A stretch of 64,000 nucleotides of DNA, taken from positions 10,737,141-10,801,140 of the forward strand of contig JAJEKV010000023.1 in NCBI GenBank assembly GCA_021234155.1. The letters are read 5' to 3'. The first letter of the stretch is position 1, and each line of letters opens with the position of its first letter. The stretch comes from Isoetes taiwanensis. Lineage: Eukaryota; Streptophyta; Lycopodiopsida; Isoetales; Isoetaceae. A program made the translations under genes and the position numbers. Under the pieces are notes generated by a model, which saw only the letters and a program-made list of their open reading frames with translations, ran no database searches and had not been told where the DNA came from. This document shows positions 1 through 10,689 of this stretch, in pieces.

Positions 1-32
1 CCTTGTGCACGGAACCCGAGGCAGCCCTAGTC

Positions 33-39
33 TATAAAA
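33..39 (+). promoter_or_regulatory. TATA box candidate
   Basis: TATAAAA lies about 118 bp upstream of the first ATG of the 151-804 ORF, at a plausible distance for a plant core promoter with a short 5' leader. It could belong to a truncated LTR or to an internal promoter of the element. There is no experimental support. Confidence 0.4.
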
Positions 40-150
40 GGGGGCCTCATTTGTCATTTTCTCCCCATCAAAACTGCTCTCAGCTCTGTTGGCGATTTTC
101 TAGCTCCTTGCTTATCCTCATCAGCCATTTTTCATACCCCTTTCAGCTCA

Positions 151-804
151 ATGGCGCCCTCAAGCTTTGTTAGATGGTACAATGAGGCCAATCACATCCG
201 TGATTTCCCTGCTGAGCAAGCCTTCCATGTTTTTGATCATCTCTTTGATCTCCATGCCACTTTGACTAGAACTCCCTATTACACCGACATCATTTGCCAA
301 TATGACCAGCAGATCCTACCCTGGGAAGTTAGTTTGCCACCTAGGGGAGGGAAATGGGTTTCTCTAGACTCGCTGACCCAAGCCATAAATGGGGGATCTA
401 AGACCAAGAATAAGTTGTGGGATAGAACCAGAAACATGACAGATTACATGACCTGTAAGCATTATAGGCATAGATACCTCTCAAACCAAGCAGCCTTAGC
501 TTTATTCATGCAGTACAAGGCAGTCAACCAATCAGGGGAGCCGTCAATTCAGCCTTTAGACCTGGCACCTCTCAACACTCGGAGGGCGCAGATAGACATC
601 CACGAGATCCAGGATACGGAGTACGAGTACCATGGCTCCACATCAGGAACACCTATGTTGCAGATTGAGCAGGATTATGAAGAGGAAGAGGAGGAGAACC
701 CAAGTTGGAAAATGAGGGAGGCAAGAAGGATGGAGAGGCGTATAGCACGACAAGAAGAAGTATTAAGGCGAGATTTCGAACCCCCTGTTGGTATCACGGC
801 CTGA
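151..804 (+). CDS. unrecognised ORF upstream of gag, N-terminal part
   Basis: This 217-codon ORF starts at an ATG downstream of a TATA box. I do not recognise the family. The first 120 residues look globular, with many aromatic residues. They are followed by an acidic run (six or more Glu near residue 180) and a basic Arg/Glu-rich helix. The frame ends at 804, but the protein-like sequence continues in the -1 frame (705-1673), so the two are probably one protein broken by an indel or joined by frameshifting. The position between promoter and gag resembles the extra ORFs of some plant retroelements. It could instead be a host gene next to the element. Confidence 0.45.
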   Translation: MAPSSFVRWYNEANHIRDFPAEQAFHVFDHLFDLHATLTRTPYYTDIICQYDQQILPWEVSLPPRGGKWVSLDSLTQAINGGSKTKNKLWDRTRNMTDYMTCKHYRHRYLSNQAALALFMQYKAVNQSGEPSIQPLDLAPLNTRRAQIDIHEIQDTEYEYHGSTSGTPMLQIEQDYEEEEEENPSWKMREARRMERRIARQEEVLRRDFEPPVGITA

Positions 805-1673
805 CCCCAGTCATCATCAATGGCGAGGAGTACATATTCGCCAACGACATCCTCAACCTTCCCTATTGTCAAGAAGAAGGTCTCAGGACTGATGAGCTCC
901 TCAGCCTAATTGCAAAAGAACAGGGCAGCGACTTCATCGACTATGATTACCAAGAAATTCCAAGGGAGGTAGCCGAGCGACACTCCTACGCCGGGGCAAC
1001 TATGTCAGACATTCAGGCTTACCAACAGATAAGGCAGATGTATCAGCAGCAGCAACCCGTCATTCCAGAAGAGGAATTCCAGGCGATCCAAAGCAGGTTG
1101 TACAAGCCGGGAAGAGGCCCAAGCTCAAGCCGACCAGTGCGCTCCAGGAGTATGCGCGAAGCTTCTAGCAGCATCAACTTGGAGAACGCAACCACGATGT
1201 GGAGAGATCACGAAGATCTTATGGCATTAGATGTGTTCGGCGAAGCAGCTCAGAGGAAAGGTACGGGAACCGCGGCCGGAGGCAGGGATAAATCACTCAG
1301 GTACTATCTTTCGGTCCTTAGCCAAGGGCAGATGGTAGTTTTTCACAAGGAGTTCAGCCCAAGAGGAGAGGAATCCGTGGCGCTCCTCATAGCACTCTCA
1401 GGCTTTGGACAACATGCCAAGATAGATTATGGAGTAGACCATGTCATCCTCTTCAAGAGATCCGTAGCACTTCATGCTCTCGACTTCGCAAGAGGCCACC
1501 TCAGGGATGCACACTTGTCAGTAGTAGCGGCAACTGCACCAGAACTTCCGGCACCTCAGATGGCAAGAGCATTGGAAGGAGGATCGGCGGCGAGAATCCT
1601 GCAGAACGTCGGCAAGGGGATAGGATTGAAGAATGTGAAGAACTTCTTCAAGTCCATGAAGAGGCACCATTGA
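705..1673 (+). CDS. unrecognised ORF upstream of gag, C-terminal part
   Basis: This frame is open from about 681 and overlaps the end of the 151-804 ORF in the -1 frame. It has no ATG at its beginning, which supports its being a continuation rather than an independent gene. The visible sequence has a Gln-rich stretch near residue 110, a Ser/Arg-rich linker, a hydrophobic segment of about 100 residues and a basic C-terminus ending in KSMKRHH. No catalytic motif was found. It ends about 100 bp before a possible second start at 1774. The function is unknown. Confidence 0.45.
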   Translation: MENEGGKKDGEAYSTTRRSIKARFRTPCWYHGLTPVIINGEEYIFANDILNLPYCQEEGLRTDELLSLIAKEQGSDFIDYDYQEIPREVAERHSYAGATMSDIQAYQQIRQMYQQQQPVIPEEEFQAIQSRLYKPGRGPSSSRPVRSRSMREASSSINLENATTMWRDHEDLMALDVFGEAAQRKGTGTAAGGRDKSLRYYLSVLSQGQMVVFHKEFSPRGEESVALLIALSGFGQHAKIDYGVDHVILFKRSVALHALDFARGHLRDAHLSVVAATAPELPAPQMARALEGGSAARILQNVGKGIGLKNVKNFFKSMKRHH

Positions 1674-1786
1674 GGAAAATTTGCTTTGTTAATTAAGTAA
1701 TTGTATTGAAAAATATTCTCTCTTCAGTCATTATCATGTACTTCTATATATATTAACTAATTAATGTCTTACCATGATCTTGACTT

Positions 1787-1896
1787 GTAAGTGGAATTTT
1801 CACATAATTTCTTTTGTACCTAACAACAATTCAATTGTAAGCAAGAATGATTAGTGTGTAACTTAAATAACAAGCATTAATGATTAATCCTTGCAG
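1787..1896 (+). other. candidate intron upstream of gag
   Basis: The segment is AT-rich and starts with a consensus donor (ACTT|GTAAGT). It ends with an acceptor (ATCCTTGCAG) and has TGATTAAT as a possible branch site. The gag frame stays open upstream of its ATG at 1995 back to this acceptor. Joining 1786 to 1897 places an ATG at 1774 in frame with gag. This is inferred from sequence only; the unspliced gag ATG at 1995 is the alternative. Confidence 0.4.
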
Positions 1897-1994
1897 CAAG
1901 GAACACCGGCTCAGGTTCTCAAGGCCAGAGCCGACATCACCAGTGGGTACCTAGAAACCTATTCGGACGTGATCAAGATGACATCAACGAGGAA

Positions 1995-2936
1995 ATGACG
2001 CCGGAAGCAATCAACGCAAGACTCGTCCAGATGAGGAATCAGATGCATCAGCTAATCCACTGGGCCACCCCATTGATGAATGCCCAAGAATATGCACCTG
2101 CTCCACCTCCGCCTCCACCGCTACCTCAGCAAGGCGTCGAGGAAGGCCCACAGCCGGAGGGGCAGGACAATCAGGGAAATGTCAGAGACAGGAAGAGGAA
2201 AAGGAGAAACAGAAGAAGTCCAACACCACCTAGCTCCAGTTCATCAGACACTTCAGACAGCCAAGACAGTTCTAGCTCAGAAAGTGAGTCCGATACTTCA
2301 CAGGTAAGAGCCAGGGCAAGGAAGGCAGACGACTATCAAAAGAAAGTTGACAGTGCTATGAGCAATGTGTGGAAGACTAGGAAGTTGGGTCAGTTCTCAG
2401 GGAAGGACAGGTCAGGTATGGAGGCACAAGCCTGGCTTGACGAAATGGAGGAATTTGGCAACTCTTATGGCATGAAGGACAAGGATATAGGGAAAGTTGC
2501 TACAGCAAACTTGATAGGAGCAGCTAGAATCTGGTGGAAAGGCTACGCAAAGTCCAACAAGCTCAAAAGGAACAGTTGCAGATTCAAGACCTTCAGCAAG
2601 GCCTTTCGCAGACATTATGTGCCTAGGTCACATACTAGCAGGCAGATCCAGCAATTCTACAGATTGAACCAGGGTACCCTATCAGTAGCAAAGTACACAG
2701 AGGAATTCATGCGACTCAGGCTCCATGTTCCCGGAGTTTCGGAAAGGCAAGCGGTTGAAACTTACATTGAGGGATTGAACAGCAATATTAAAAGGCTGGT
2801 CCGAGCAATCAACCCAAAGTCAGTGGCAGAAGCCGAGGATAAAGCCATAAGTTTGGAAGAAGCTCCACCAACGCCAGGGGAGAAACAGTCGGCCTTCAAA
2901 GGAAAGTCAACAGGGCAGTACCAAGGGCAGTACTAG
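1995..2936 (+). CDS. gag: Ty3/gypsy Gag (capsid) protein
   Basis: The N-terminal part has a proline run, then a basic Lys/Arg patch and a Ser/Asp-rich linker. A retrotransposon Gag capsid domain follows at about residues 140-290, with the typical AWLDEMEEF, ARIWWKGY and YTEEFMRLR motifs. Gag packages the element RNA in cytoplasmic particles. The frame is open upstream to 1897, so translation may start earlier through a spliced leader. It ends at TAG 2934-2936 inside a Gly-Gln-Tyr repeat. Beyond the stop the same frame stays open into pol, which begins with the zinc knuckle that normally closes Gag. Confidence 0.85.
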   Translation: MTPEAINARLVQMRNQMHQLIHWATPLMNAQEYAPAPPPPPPLPQQGVEEGPQPEGQDNQGNVRDRKRKRRNRRSPTPPSSSSSDTSDSQDSSSSESESDTSQVRARARKADDYQKKVDSAMSNVWKTRKLGQFSGKDRSGMEAQAWLDEMEEFGNSYGMKDKDIGKVATANLIGAARIWWKGYAKSNKLKRNSCRFKTFSKAFRRHYVPRSHTSRQIQQFYRLNQGTLSVAKYTEEFMRLRLHVPGVSERQAVETYIEGLNSNIKRLVRAINPKSVAEAEDKAISLEEAPPTPGEKQSAFKGKSTGQYQGQY

Positions 2937-5900
2937 AGTAAGCAATCAGCAACTACGCCATCAGGAGGCCAGCAGCAAGGAAGAGCTCAGGGTAAGAACT
3001 TTGGGGACCGTAAGCCACAGAATGCATCAGGGGGCAGCGTGCTAAAGCGTCTTCTAGACAGTCTGACGAAGGAGAAGAGACAGAAGTGTATCGAGAAGAA
3101 GCTATATTTTAGGTGCTTCCAGCCAGGGCATCGAACACATGATTGCCCATTCGTCATGCAGGCAGCTTTGGCAGAGCTTGGGGATTGGGATTCACCGACA
3201 GAAGCAGATGAAGACGACGACCAGCATGAGGCCCAGGACTTCATAGACGGTGAGTGCCATATCTGTGCAAATATTGAGTCGGGTGATATTGAAAATCAGT
3301 CGACAGTGATTGTGGCTGATGGAATCATAGATAGCAACCCATATGTAGTCCTCATAGACACAGGTAGCTCTCACAACTTCGCCTCTCCTAGGCTGGCTGC
3401 CCTAATGAAGAACAAGGTATTGAAATCTAAGCCAAGGCCACTTGCTATGGCCAACGGCGCCATTCGGCACACTAAAGGGAGGAGGATCACATTCGACATA
3501 GACCTTAGTGGAAGTAAGTGGCCGATGGGGGCAGAGGTCATGGAAATTGGAAGGTATGACCTTATAGTAGGAATGGAGTTCCTAAAGCCAGCGAAAGCCA
3601 TGATCGACTGTGACCGCAATGAAGTCGCCATGACAGCACCGGACGGCACCAAATTCACAGTGAGATGTAAGAAGGCACCTTCTTCTATGCAGTGTATTTC
3701 TTTGAAGCAGCTAAAGAAGAGTATAGAAAGAAATAAGGTGGATTACATTTTGAGGTTAGAGGCAATTGAGCCCAATAAGCAGGATGGAAGCGACCAAAAG
3801 GGGAATCAGTTGCCTAAGCCAGTAGCAAGGCTCATCTCGGAATTCAAGGATGTATTTCCGGATGAAATCCGGCAGCTACCACCTTATAGAGGTGTGGAAT
3901 GTGAGATCACATTAGCTCCAGATGCTAAGCCTACCAGCAAGGCACCATACAGGATGAGCATACCGGAGTTGGCAGAGCTTAAGAAGCAGCTCCAGGAATT
4001 GCTTGAGCTTGGCTTTATTAGAGCAAGTCTGTCTCCTTTTGGAGCACCCATACTCTTCGTGAAGAAGAAAGATGGCAGTTTAAGAATGTGCATAGACTAT
4101 CGCCAGCTCAACAAGCAGACGATAAAGAATAAGTATGCATTGCCAAGGGCAGATGATTTGATGGACCAGCTCCAAGGAGCAAAGGTATTCTCAAAAATCG
4201 ACTTAAGGTCAGGATACCACCAAATAAGGATAAAGGAAGAAGATATCCATAAGACCGCCTTCAGAACGCGGTATGGTCATTTTGAGTTTACAGTAATGCC
4301 CTTTGGATTGTCGAATGCTCCAGCAACCTTCATGCGCCTCATGAACGACGTCTTCAGGGATTTCCTAGATGAGTTTGTCATTGTCTTCTTCGACGACATT
4401 TTAGTCTACAGCAAGTCCATTGAAGATCATAGTCAGCATTTGAGAAAGGTGTTGGAAAAGTTGAGGCGGCATCGCTTATATGGAAAGCTCTCCAAATGCC
4501 ACTTTGCTACCGAAAGAGTGGAGTACTTGGGCCATGTCATATCGGCGGAAGGGATCTCCACCGACCCCGCAAAGATTGAGGCAGTAGTGGATTGGCCAGC
4601 CCCAAAGAATGTGGCGGAGGTAAGAAGCTTTCTAGGTCTGGCAGGTTATTACAGGAAGTTCGTGAAGGACTTCGCCAAGTGGGCGTCCCCTTTGACGGAC
4701 CTCACTAAGAGTGTTAAGGTGAAAGATTGGAGAACACATTGGTTAGAAAATGTCCAAGCTTCGTTTGAAAAGCTTAAGGAGGCCTTAACAACAGCTCCAA
4801 TGCTAGTTCTGCCAGATCCGGACAAGGACAAGATAGTAGCAACAGATGCAAGTAAGATAGCGACAGGTGGAGTCCTTATGCAGGAAGGAAGAGTAATAGC
4901 TTATGATTCCAAGAAGTTGAACGACACCGAGCAGCGCTATCCAACCCATGATCAGGAACTTCTAGCGATTGTGAGAGCTCTTCGTATTTGGAGGCATTAT
5001 TTGCTTGGGAGGAAGTTTCAGTTAGATACTGATCACCAGAGCCTTCAATACATCTTTACCCAGCCGCTCCTCAATCTAAGGCAAAGGAGGTGGATGGAAT
5101 TCCTAGAAGAGTATGATTTTGAGATTGCTTATAAGCCAGGCAAGTTGAATGTGGTTGCTGATGCTCTTTCTAGAAGACCCCTTGAGACGAGAACACATTA
5201 TAATGCTATATCAACTCTTTCGAGTGGGTATGGCAAGAAAATTGAGGAGACATTACCATCTGATGGTGATTTCAAGGAGGTATGGGAAAGCCTCTCTAGG
5301 GAGGCTAGAACGGATAAGGAACGAGAAGCCTTCAAGCATTATAAGAAGGAAGGCAACTTGTTATACCACAAAGATAAGTTGTGTGTGCCCGAATCGTCAG
5401 GTATAAGGAAGCTAATCCTTCATGACACACACAACAGCCCAATAGCAGGGCATGCAGGTTTTATGAAGACCTACTTCAAGATTCGAAGTAGCTATTTCTG
5501 GCCGGGAATGAAGAAGCAGATAGCAAGATATATTCGTGAGTGCCAGTTGTGTCAGCAAACCAAAGCGGAGCAGCTTCGAATTCCAGGAGCCTTGGAACCT
5601 CTAGCAGTGCCAAATGCGAAATGGGAAGTGGTAAGTATGGATTTTATCACGGGACTTCCGAAGACTCTTCGGGGCAAAGATGCATTGATGGTCGTAGTAG
5701 ACAAATTATCTAAGATGGCACATTTCGTGCCTTGTAGAACTACTGACACATCATTAGATACTGCCAAGCTATTTGTGAAGGAGATTTTTAGGCTCCATGG
5801 CATGCCTTGGGAGATAATATCTGATAGAGATTCTAAGTTTATGAGTGCTTTTTGGCAGGACCTCTTTAGCACCATTCAGACGAAGCTCTCCATGAGCACA

Positions 5901-6728
5901 GCTTATCATCCCCAAACAGATGGTCAGACGGAGAGGACGAATCGAATCATTGAAGATATGCTTAGAAGCTTTGTGTGGAATAAGCAGTCCAAGTGGGATG
6001 AGTACATCCACTTGGTGGAATTCGCCTACAATAGTGCCAAGCAGAAGTCATCTCAGATGTCTCCTTTCATGGTAAATTACGGGTACCAGTGCTTAACCCC
6101 GGACACTTGGCACAATCCCGTGTCAAAGGTTGAAGTATCCCAGCAGATGCTAGGAGATATGCAGCAGCTGGTGGAAGAAGTAAGGGGTTACCTCCTAGCA
6201 GCAAGAAGCCGGCAGAAGAGTGTAGCCGACAAGCACAGAACCGTAAGAGAGTTCAAGGTAGGCGATAGCGTGTGGTTGAAGATCAAGCTCAAGCAAGCTA
6301 AGCTTCGGATTGGGAGTTGCAAGAAGCTTGCCCCTAGATGGGCTGGTCCATTCAAGATTTTGGAAAGAGTGGGCTCCCAAGCCTACAAGTTGGATTTTCC
6401 CGCCCATCTCAAAGTTCACAAGGTTTTCCACGTAAGTTTATTGAAAAGGCACAATCCTAACCCTGAGGAGGTCTTGGATACTCCAACTTTGTTGGAAATG
6501 ACGGAGGAGCAAGTCGAAATCGTGCCTGAGTTACTTCTTGATAAGTCATTCAAGAAGACTAGGAGGTCTCAGTTCCTCCAGTATTTGGTCAAGTGGAAAC
6601 ACTTGCCCGTGGAAGACGCGACATGGGTATTGAAGCAGGATTTGGAGAAGCAATACCCGGAGTTTATGAAGGAGTTTGAGGGGCGAGTCGTCTCCGACTT
6701 GGTCGACCCCGACTTGCCAGGAGGTTAG
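2937..6728 (+). CDS. pol: Ty3/gypsy Pol polyprotein with C-terminal chromodomain
   Basis: The frame is the same as gag and is open directly after the gag TAG; no ATG opens it. Counting from 3039, the order is as follows. The zinc knuckle is at residues 23-36, with the first Cys replaced by Tyr. The aspartic protease DTGS is near 107. Reverse transcriptase runs from about 310, with YRQLN near 353 and the FFDD catalytic site near 450. RNase H starts near 600 (ATDAS). The integrase HHCC zinc module is at about 794-837, with core Asp near 866, Asp in SDRDSKF near 927 and Glu in QTERTNR near 963. A chromodomain lies at about 1158-1215 (LVKWKHLP...ATWV). All catalytic residues I could check are present. 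Chromodomains of this class direct integration to particular chromatin. Synthesis requires stop readthrough, or reversal of the TAG, to join Gag and Pol. Confidence 0.93.
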   Translation, partial: SKQSATTPSGGQQQGRAQGKNFGDRKPQNASGGSVLKRLLDSLTKEKRQKCIEKKLYFRCFQPGHRTHDCPFVMQAALAELGDWDSPTEADEDDDQHEAQDFIDGECHICANIESGDIENQSTVIVADGIIDSNPYVVLIDTGSSHNFASPRLAALMKNKVLKSKPRPLAMANGAIRHTKGRRITFDIDLSGSKWPMGAEVMEIGRYDLIVGMEFLKPAKAMIDCDRNEVAMTAPDGTKFTVRCKKAPSSMQCISLKQLKKSIERNKVDYILRLEAIEPNKQDGSDQKGNQLPKPVARLISEFKDVFPDEIRQLPPYRGVECEITLAPDAKPTSKAPYRMSIPELAELKKQLQELLELGFIRASLSPFGAPILFVKKKDGSLRMCIDYRQLNKQTIKNKYALPRADDLMDQLQGAKVFSKIDLRSGYHQIRIKEEDIHKTAFRTRYGHFEFTVMPFGLSNAPATFMRLMNDVFRDFLDEFVIVFFDDILVYSKSIEDHSQHLRKVLEKLRRHRLYGKLSKCHFATERVEYLGHVISAEGISTDPAKIEAVVDWPAPKNVAEVRSFLGLAGYYRKFVKDFAKWASPLTDLTKSVKVKDWRTHWLENVQASFEKLKEALTTAPMLVLPDPDKDKIVATDASKIATGGVLMQEGRVIAYDSKKLNDTEQRYPTHDQELLAIVRALRIWRHYLLGRKFQLDTDHQSLQYIFTQPLLNLRQRRWMEFLEEYDFEIAYKPGKLNVVADALSRRPLETRTHYNAISTLSSGYGKKIEETLPSDGDFKEVWESLSREARTDKEREAFKHYKKEGNLLYHKDKLCVPESSGIRKLILHDTHNSPIAGHAGFMKTYFKIRSSYFWPGMKKQIARYIRECQLCQQTKAEQLRIPGALEPLAVPNAKWEVVSMDFITGLPKTLRGKDALMVVVDKLSKMAHFVPCRTTDTSLDTAKLFVKEIFRLHGMPWEIISDRDSKFMSAFWQDLFSTIQTKLSMSTAYHPQTDGQTERTNRIIEDMLRSFVWNKQSKWDEYIHLVEFAYNSAKQKSSQMSPFMVNYGYQCLTPDTWHNPVSKVEVSQQMLGDMQQLVEEVRGYLLAARSRQKSVADKHRTVREFKVGDSVWLKIKLKQAKLRIGSCKKLAPRWAGPFKILERVGSQAYKLDFPAHLKVHKVFHVSLLKRHNPNPEEVLDTPTLLEMTEEQVEIVPELLLDKSFKKTRRSQFLQYLVKWKHLPVEDATWVLKQDLEKQYPEFMKEFEGRVVSDLVDPDLPGG

Positions 6729-6810
6729 CTTAGTATGTTTCTTAGTTAGCCTCTAGCTCTGGCAGATGTATTCTAGCTAGTGGAATACATATGCCAGAAT
6801 CTTGGAACAT

Positions 6811-7180
6811 GTGGGCGATGATGAGATAAGCCCTTAAGGCGTTCTCTAGGCCAACATGCACCAAGAGGTGCGCATGACCAATAGGGTCATGTGAGAGAGG
6901 AAGTGAGGCATAGTGCGCGATGATGGGACATCGATCGGATGCTCCCTATGCCACGATGCGGGGCTCGCACACCTGGCCATAAGGGGGTCATGGTGAAGGT
7001 CCAAGTGATCATGTGCGATGATGGGATCGTGAGACGTTCCCTAGCTTAAAACCCTTGGGGCATGATGCACTAGGGGTACTCGGCACCGGGTAATCGAGTA
7101 CAAGGTAGCACTTGATCATGGGCGATGATGGGATCATCTTAAATGGTCCTTAAGCTCAAATCCGAAAGGGACCATGTATG
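6811..7180 (+). repeat. about 100-bp degenerate tandem repeats downstream of pol
   Basis: The motif GCGATGATGRGAT occurs at 6815, 6917, 7015 and 7122, a spacing of 98-107 bp. Related flanking words (GGTCATG, GATCATG, CCCTTAAGGC-like) recur between them. There is no coding potential. The array probably belongs to the 3' untranslated region of the Ty3/gypsy element. Confidence 0.6.
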
Positions 7181-7200
7181 GCCTGTGTTCTTCTTCATTT

Positions 7201-7990
7201 TGCAAAATTCTAAACTTTATGTGTATTAGGCTGTTTTATTGAGCTCTAGAGCAATGGCTTTTGCAGCTGACAGTGTGTATAAAACTATCAAGAATGCTAC
7301 TCTTGACAGATTACAAGGGATGACAAATGTTTTCGGCGATGGTTTGATGCTGGCTTCTAGCTTCTATAGTTTGAAACTTCCATATGCATTTACAATTAAC
7401 TCCTTAGATTTCACAGATAATGGATTTCACAGCCGGCTCTGAGGTAATGGATTTCGAAGCTATGAACAGAATACTAGGGCTTCCGGACAGCTATGAACAG
7501 CTATGAACAGAAAGCTATAGTTTAATACCAGGGCTTCCGGAATACCAGAGCTTCCGGAATGCCAGAGCAAACATAGTTTTACAGAGCCTATAGGCTATAT
7601 GAGACTGTTCCGGAATACACGAACCAACCAAGAATCTGAAAGGAAAAGGCATGCACGACCCCTAAAATTGAAGAAATCATTCTGAAACTTACCTTTTAAG
7701 CCAGATATAGAATGCTAAATTCGGATTCCATGCAAAAGCACCATACATTGAGTGCCACAGACCGTCTACTATCTGTTTTTAGGTTTAACGTTGAAACAAA
7801 ACAAGAACAAAAGGGGTTTTCCTCAAGTCATACTGAAAATGGCCGTTTTTTGTTCCGTTTTTTTTGAAAGAAAACGAGTTTCTTCTCCGTTTTTCGCAAC
7901 TCCGTTTTCGTTGGCGCCGTTTTTCATTTTGAAAACGGCAAGTCAAAAAAATCCATTTTTTAAAAAAACGGCCAAAACGGCCGTTTTCCG
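7201..7990. other. non-coding interval with short repeats
   Basis: I see no credible gene. At 7440-7600 there are scattered copies of CTATGAACAG and GGCTTCCGGA. At 7836-7995 a T-rich, A-rich stretch carries many CCGTTTT/AAAACGG words in both orientations, including GGCCAAAACGGCCGTTTT near its right end, so it can fold back on itself. It may be a decayed MITE. Confidence 0.4.
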
Positions 7991-7993
7991 TAA

Positions 7994-8254
7994 CTATGAT
8001 CTACTCTCGTACAATGCTATAGCATGGACATTGCTCATGGCTTTTCCCCTCTTCCTCGTGGGGATCTTATGTGTGTCTTTTGCAATGTGACAAGTAGGGT
8101 ATGACCACACCACACACTCCACCGATTCTCTTCTCACAAGGTCAGCTGGATTTGTCTTCCACATTTTCTCCCAACAGTCAGTGTATTGTTCCTTCAACTT
8201 GCCTTTCTTTTGTCCCCCATAGAGCTCCCAATATTGAACCTAGGCTCTTCCCCA
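7994..8254 (-). pseudogene. 3' part of an unrecognised coding remnant split by an LTR element
   Basis: Read on the (-) strand from 8254, codons continue from the right-hand part (13530-14130) across the LTR element once one target copy is removed. The text includes GEEPRFNIGSS, then a one-base frame change near 8200, then EQYTDCWEKMWK and VECVVWSYPT. I do not recognise the family. It may derive from an older transposon. The frame continuity across the insertion is the main support that it was once coding. Confidence 0.45.
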
Positions 8255-8259
8255 TCAGG
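8255..8259. repeat. target-site duplication TCAGG (left)
   Basis: TCAGG precedes the left LTR and is repeated exactly at 13530-13534 after the right LTR, as expected for a 5-bp integrase staggered cut. Confidence 0.9.
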
Positions 8260-10677
8260 TGTGACGAGCCGGCCGAGTTGACCCTCCTGGCAACTCGGGA
8301 TCTTGTCAATCTTGCACTAATTCTAGGTTGACATTATGGTGAAGAATTGAATCTTCCTTTTGCACAGTTGAAATTATATACTCCAAACTCAATGGGCAAA
8401 TACTTATGAATTTAATGTAATTATGTGAAGTTAACATCCAAAGAGTTCACTATTCTCAACAAATATAACAGCTAACTGTGAACAATTCAACCCAGAAGCT
8501 TCGCTCAACCACGATCCTCAGCTATACTGCTGCCATCCCTTGCTCTTTCACTGCATATGCACTCACTGGGGTTAGTCCTCGTGACTAAGTGGGGATCCCT
8601 GGCTGCCTCTGCATGCATGGAAATACTCCGGAAATCTTGAATAAGCACAAACACAGACGGAAAACCCTACCTGAGTACAGTGCTAAGACAATGAACATAA
8701 TCCAGGGAAATACCAAACTCTGAGCAACAAAAGCAAAGAACATATCCAGAATAACAAAACATCAGAAACATAGCTCCGGGACAATGGGAAACTCAGCCAG
8801 CCTATATGCAGACCCTGTTAGCAGAGAAATGCCTAGCCAGCTCACATTCCAAGCCCCATTGGCGGTGTTGGTGGGGTGAACCTCGTATGCGCATACCCTT
8901 CCCAGCCCACGTCTGGCGCTGGAGGACCTCTTACAATGGAGTCACAGGAGTTGACGTACAACCTCACCAGGAAGCTATGCATGTGAGAAAGACACGCCTG
9001 GTGTCACAGAGTACAATAATACCACAGAGAATCAGAGATGAACATGAGCATGCCGGAGCAACCTAGGCCACCAAACCTAGAAGCCCGACTCCGGAGGGTC
9101 CAAGAGATAACAAAATATCAAGACAACAGTGGAACAATGCAAAGACCAAGACGTGAAGTTCATTACAATATTTACTAAACATGTGCCTAGATCTTGCCAT
9201 TGCCGAGGCTGCCCATACAATCTAACCATGCCGAAGTAGCTAACTCATTGGTGAAGATCATGATCTCAATCCAAACATGTGGAGGAAGTTACGAGCCTGA
9301 CTGTCATTGATGTAGCTCCCATACCTATGTATGTTACTGATCAAGGAAAGATACTAACATCTTCTATAATGAAAAACTTACCTCAAAATTATCCTCTCAT
9401 GAGGAATACAACGTTCCATAACGTTTGTACTTTGAATCCATTAGCTATGATGCTCTTGATAAAATACAATGCAGCAACTTAGAAACTTACAGTTATGAAC
9501 TCAGACTAGCAGTACTTCATGGTATAGCCATATTCAGAAACCCCCAAGCTTCACATGGCTCTCCTTGTACCAATGTGGACCCATCTCAATCTCAATAATC
9601 CTTGATGTCAGATGATCGCTTATTCCTATTTCAAGATCCACATGCAAACTTGATGCTGAAATCCTTGATTTGCCGAGGGGTCGTTGACGCTCTACATCTG
9701 TGCTAGGCCACTTCTCAGCATTAGCCCCATCTCCATGAGCTAAGAAAGATACTTTATCCCAATCCTTAGAATTTTACCATAGTTAGACAATTATTCAAAC
9801 AATGCATATTCTTACTGCTTATAATTATTCGGTTCAGCTCTTCATGCTCCGATCTCCTCTGCTGTTAAGCCCAAATGCAACCCAAGGACATGCAAATAAA
9901 TTGATAAAAGCAGCAAATACAAGACCAACAAGATAAAGCACAAAACACAAAATGACAAAAACATAACATGAACACAAAATGGCGTTGCAGAGCTCGGTGC
10001 CGATCAGATCCAATATAATTCTGCCTTTTGTAAAGTTTCCATGCTGAATTGGTGCTCCTCATGTAATATTCAGCCATTCCTGACTTAAAATCAGCCTTAC
10101 AGAGATGTTTCCAATCATTGATTATCTTCTGTAGCCTTATGAGTCTCCAACAAGTTCATAATCTATCATATTTGCATACAAAAATCATGTACAGACTAAT
10201 CATGGCAGCTCATAGCACACCTCAATTGATCAAAAGCAAAATCCCACCTGAGAATTTTTGCACATAGACCTCTGGACCCCTTGCAATTGATTGCGCCTCC
10301 AAAGATCGTCTTCTAACTCCAAGAATCAAACTGCAGAAGAACATCCATAGTGCAGTCAATTCTGACTCAACATCACTATTTCTGTCATAACTTTTGCATA
10401 CGGATGAGTTTCGGCCTGATGAGACCATTCCGGAAAGCTTACTTAGAGACCTTTTAAGCAAAAGCAAAATCATTAAAAAAGGATCTCGGGTCACCGAGAT
10501 ATGATGCTTCAAAGTTCGGGCTCCAAAACTGCCCAGCATTGCTCCCTGCCTTCATGCTCTGCAACAATCCTTTTTTCCAAGACAAAAACCCTGAACTCAT
10601 GCTGCATACATGTTATACATGTGTATATACATACATAAGTACGTATACTGGCCCATCAAGTGCCCAGGTCTGTTTCA
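8260..10677 (-). repeat. 3' LTR of the non-autonomous element
   Basis: This 2418-bp LTR has TG...CA ends. It differs from its partner by scattered substitutions and several indels. It carries about 35 bp near 8460-8490, 20 bp near 9080 and 14 bp near 10320 that the partner lacks, and it lacks about 30 bp present near 12718. The divergence indicates an insertion that is not recent. Short ORFs inside occur in both LTR copies and look non-coding. Confidence 0.92.
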
Positions 10678-10689
10678 CTCTCCCCTTCT
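10678..10689 (-). other. polypurine tract
   Basis: On the (-) strand AGAAGGGGAGAG sits directly against the TG start of the 3' LTR. This is the usual position of the plus-strand primer. Confidence 0.85.

Larger units (their letters stand above)
1..7200 (+). mobile_element. Ty3/gypsy chromovirus-type retrotransposon, LTRs not located
   Basis: The order is upstream ORF (151-1673), gag (to 2936) and pol (to 6728) with protease, reverse transcriptase, RNase H, integrase and chromodomain. That domain order is diagnostic of Ty3/gypsy chromoviruses. No sequence from 1-150 recurs after pol, and no primer-binding site is visible in 1-150. The 5' LTR therefore probably lies left of the window, and the right boundary given is approximate. 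Coding damage is light: one frame change in the upstream ORF and one in-frame stop between gag and pol. Confidence 0.85.

Noticed and set aside
9279-9482. 67-codon ORF duplicated at 12111-12314
   Set aside because: The duplication is explained by the two LTRs. The frame lies antisense to the element and has no protein features.
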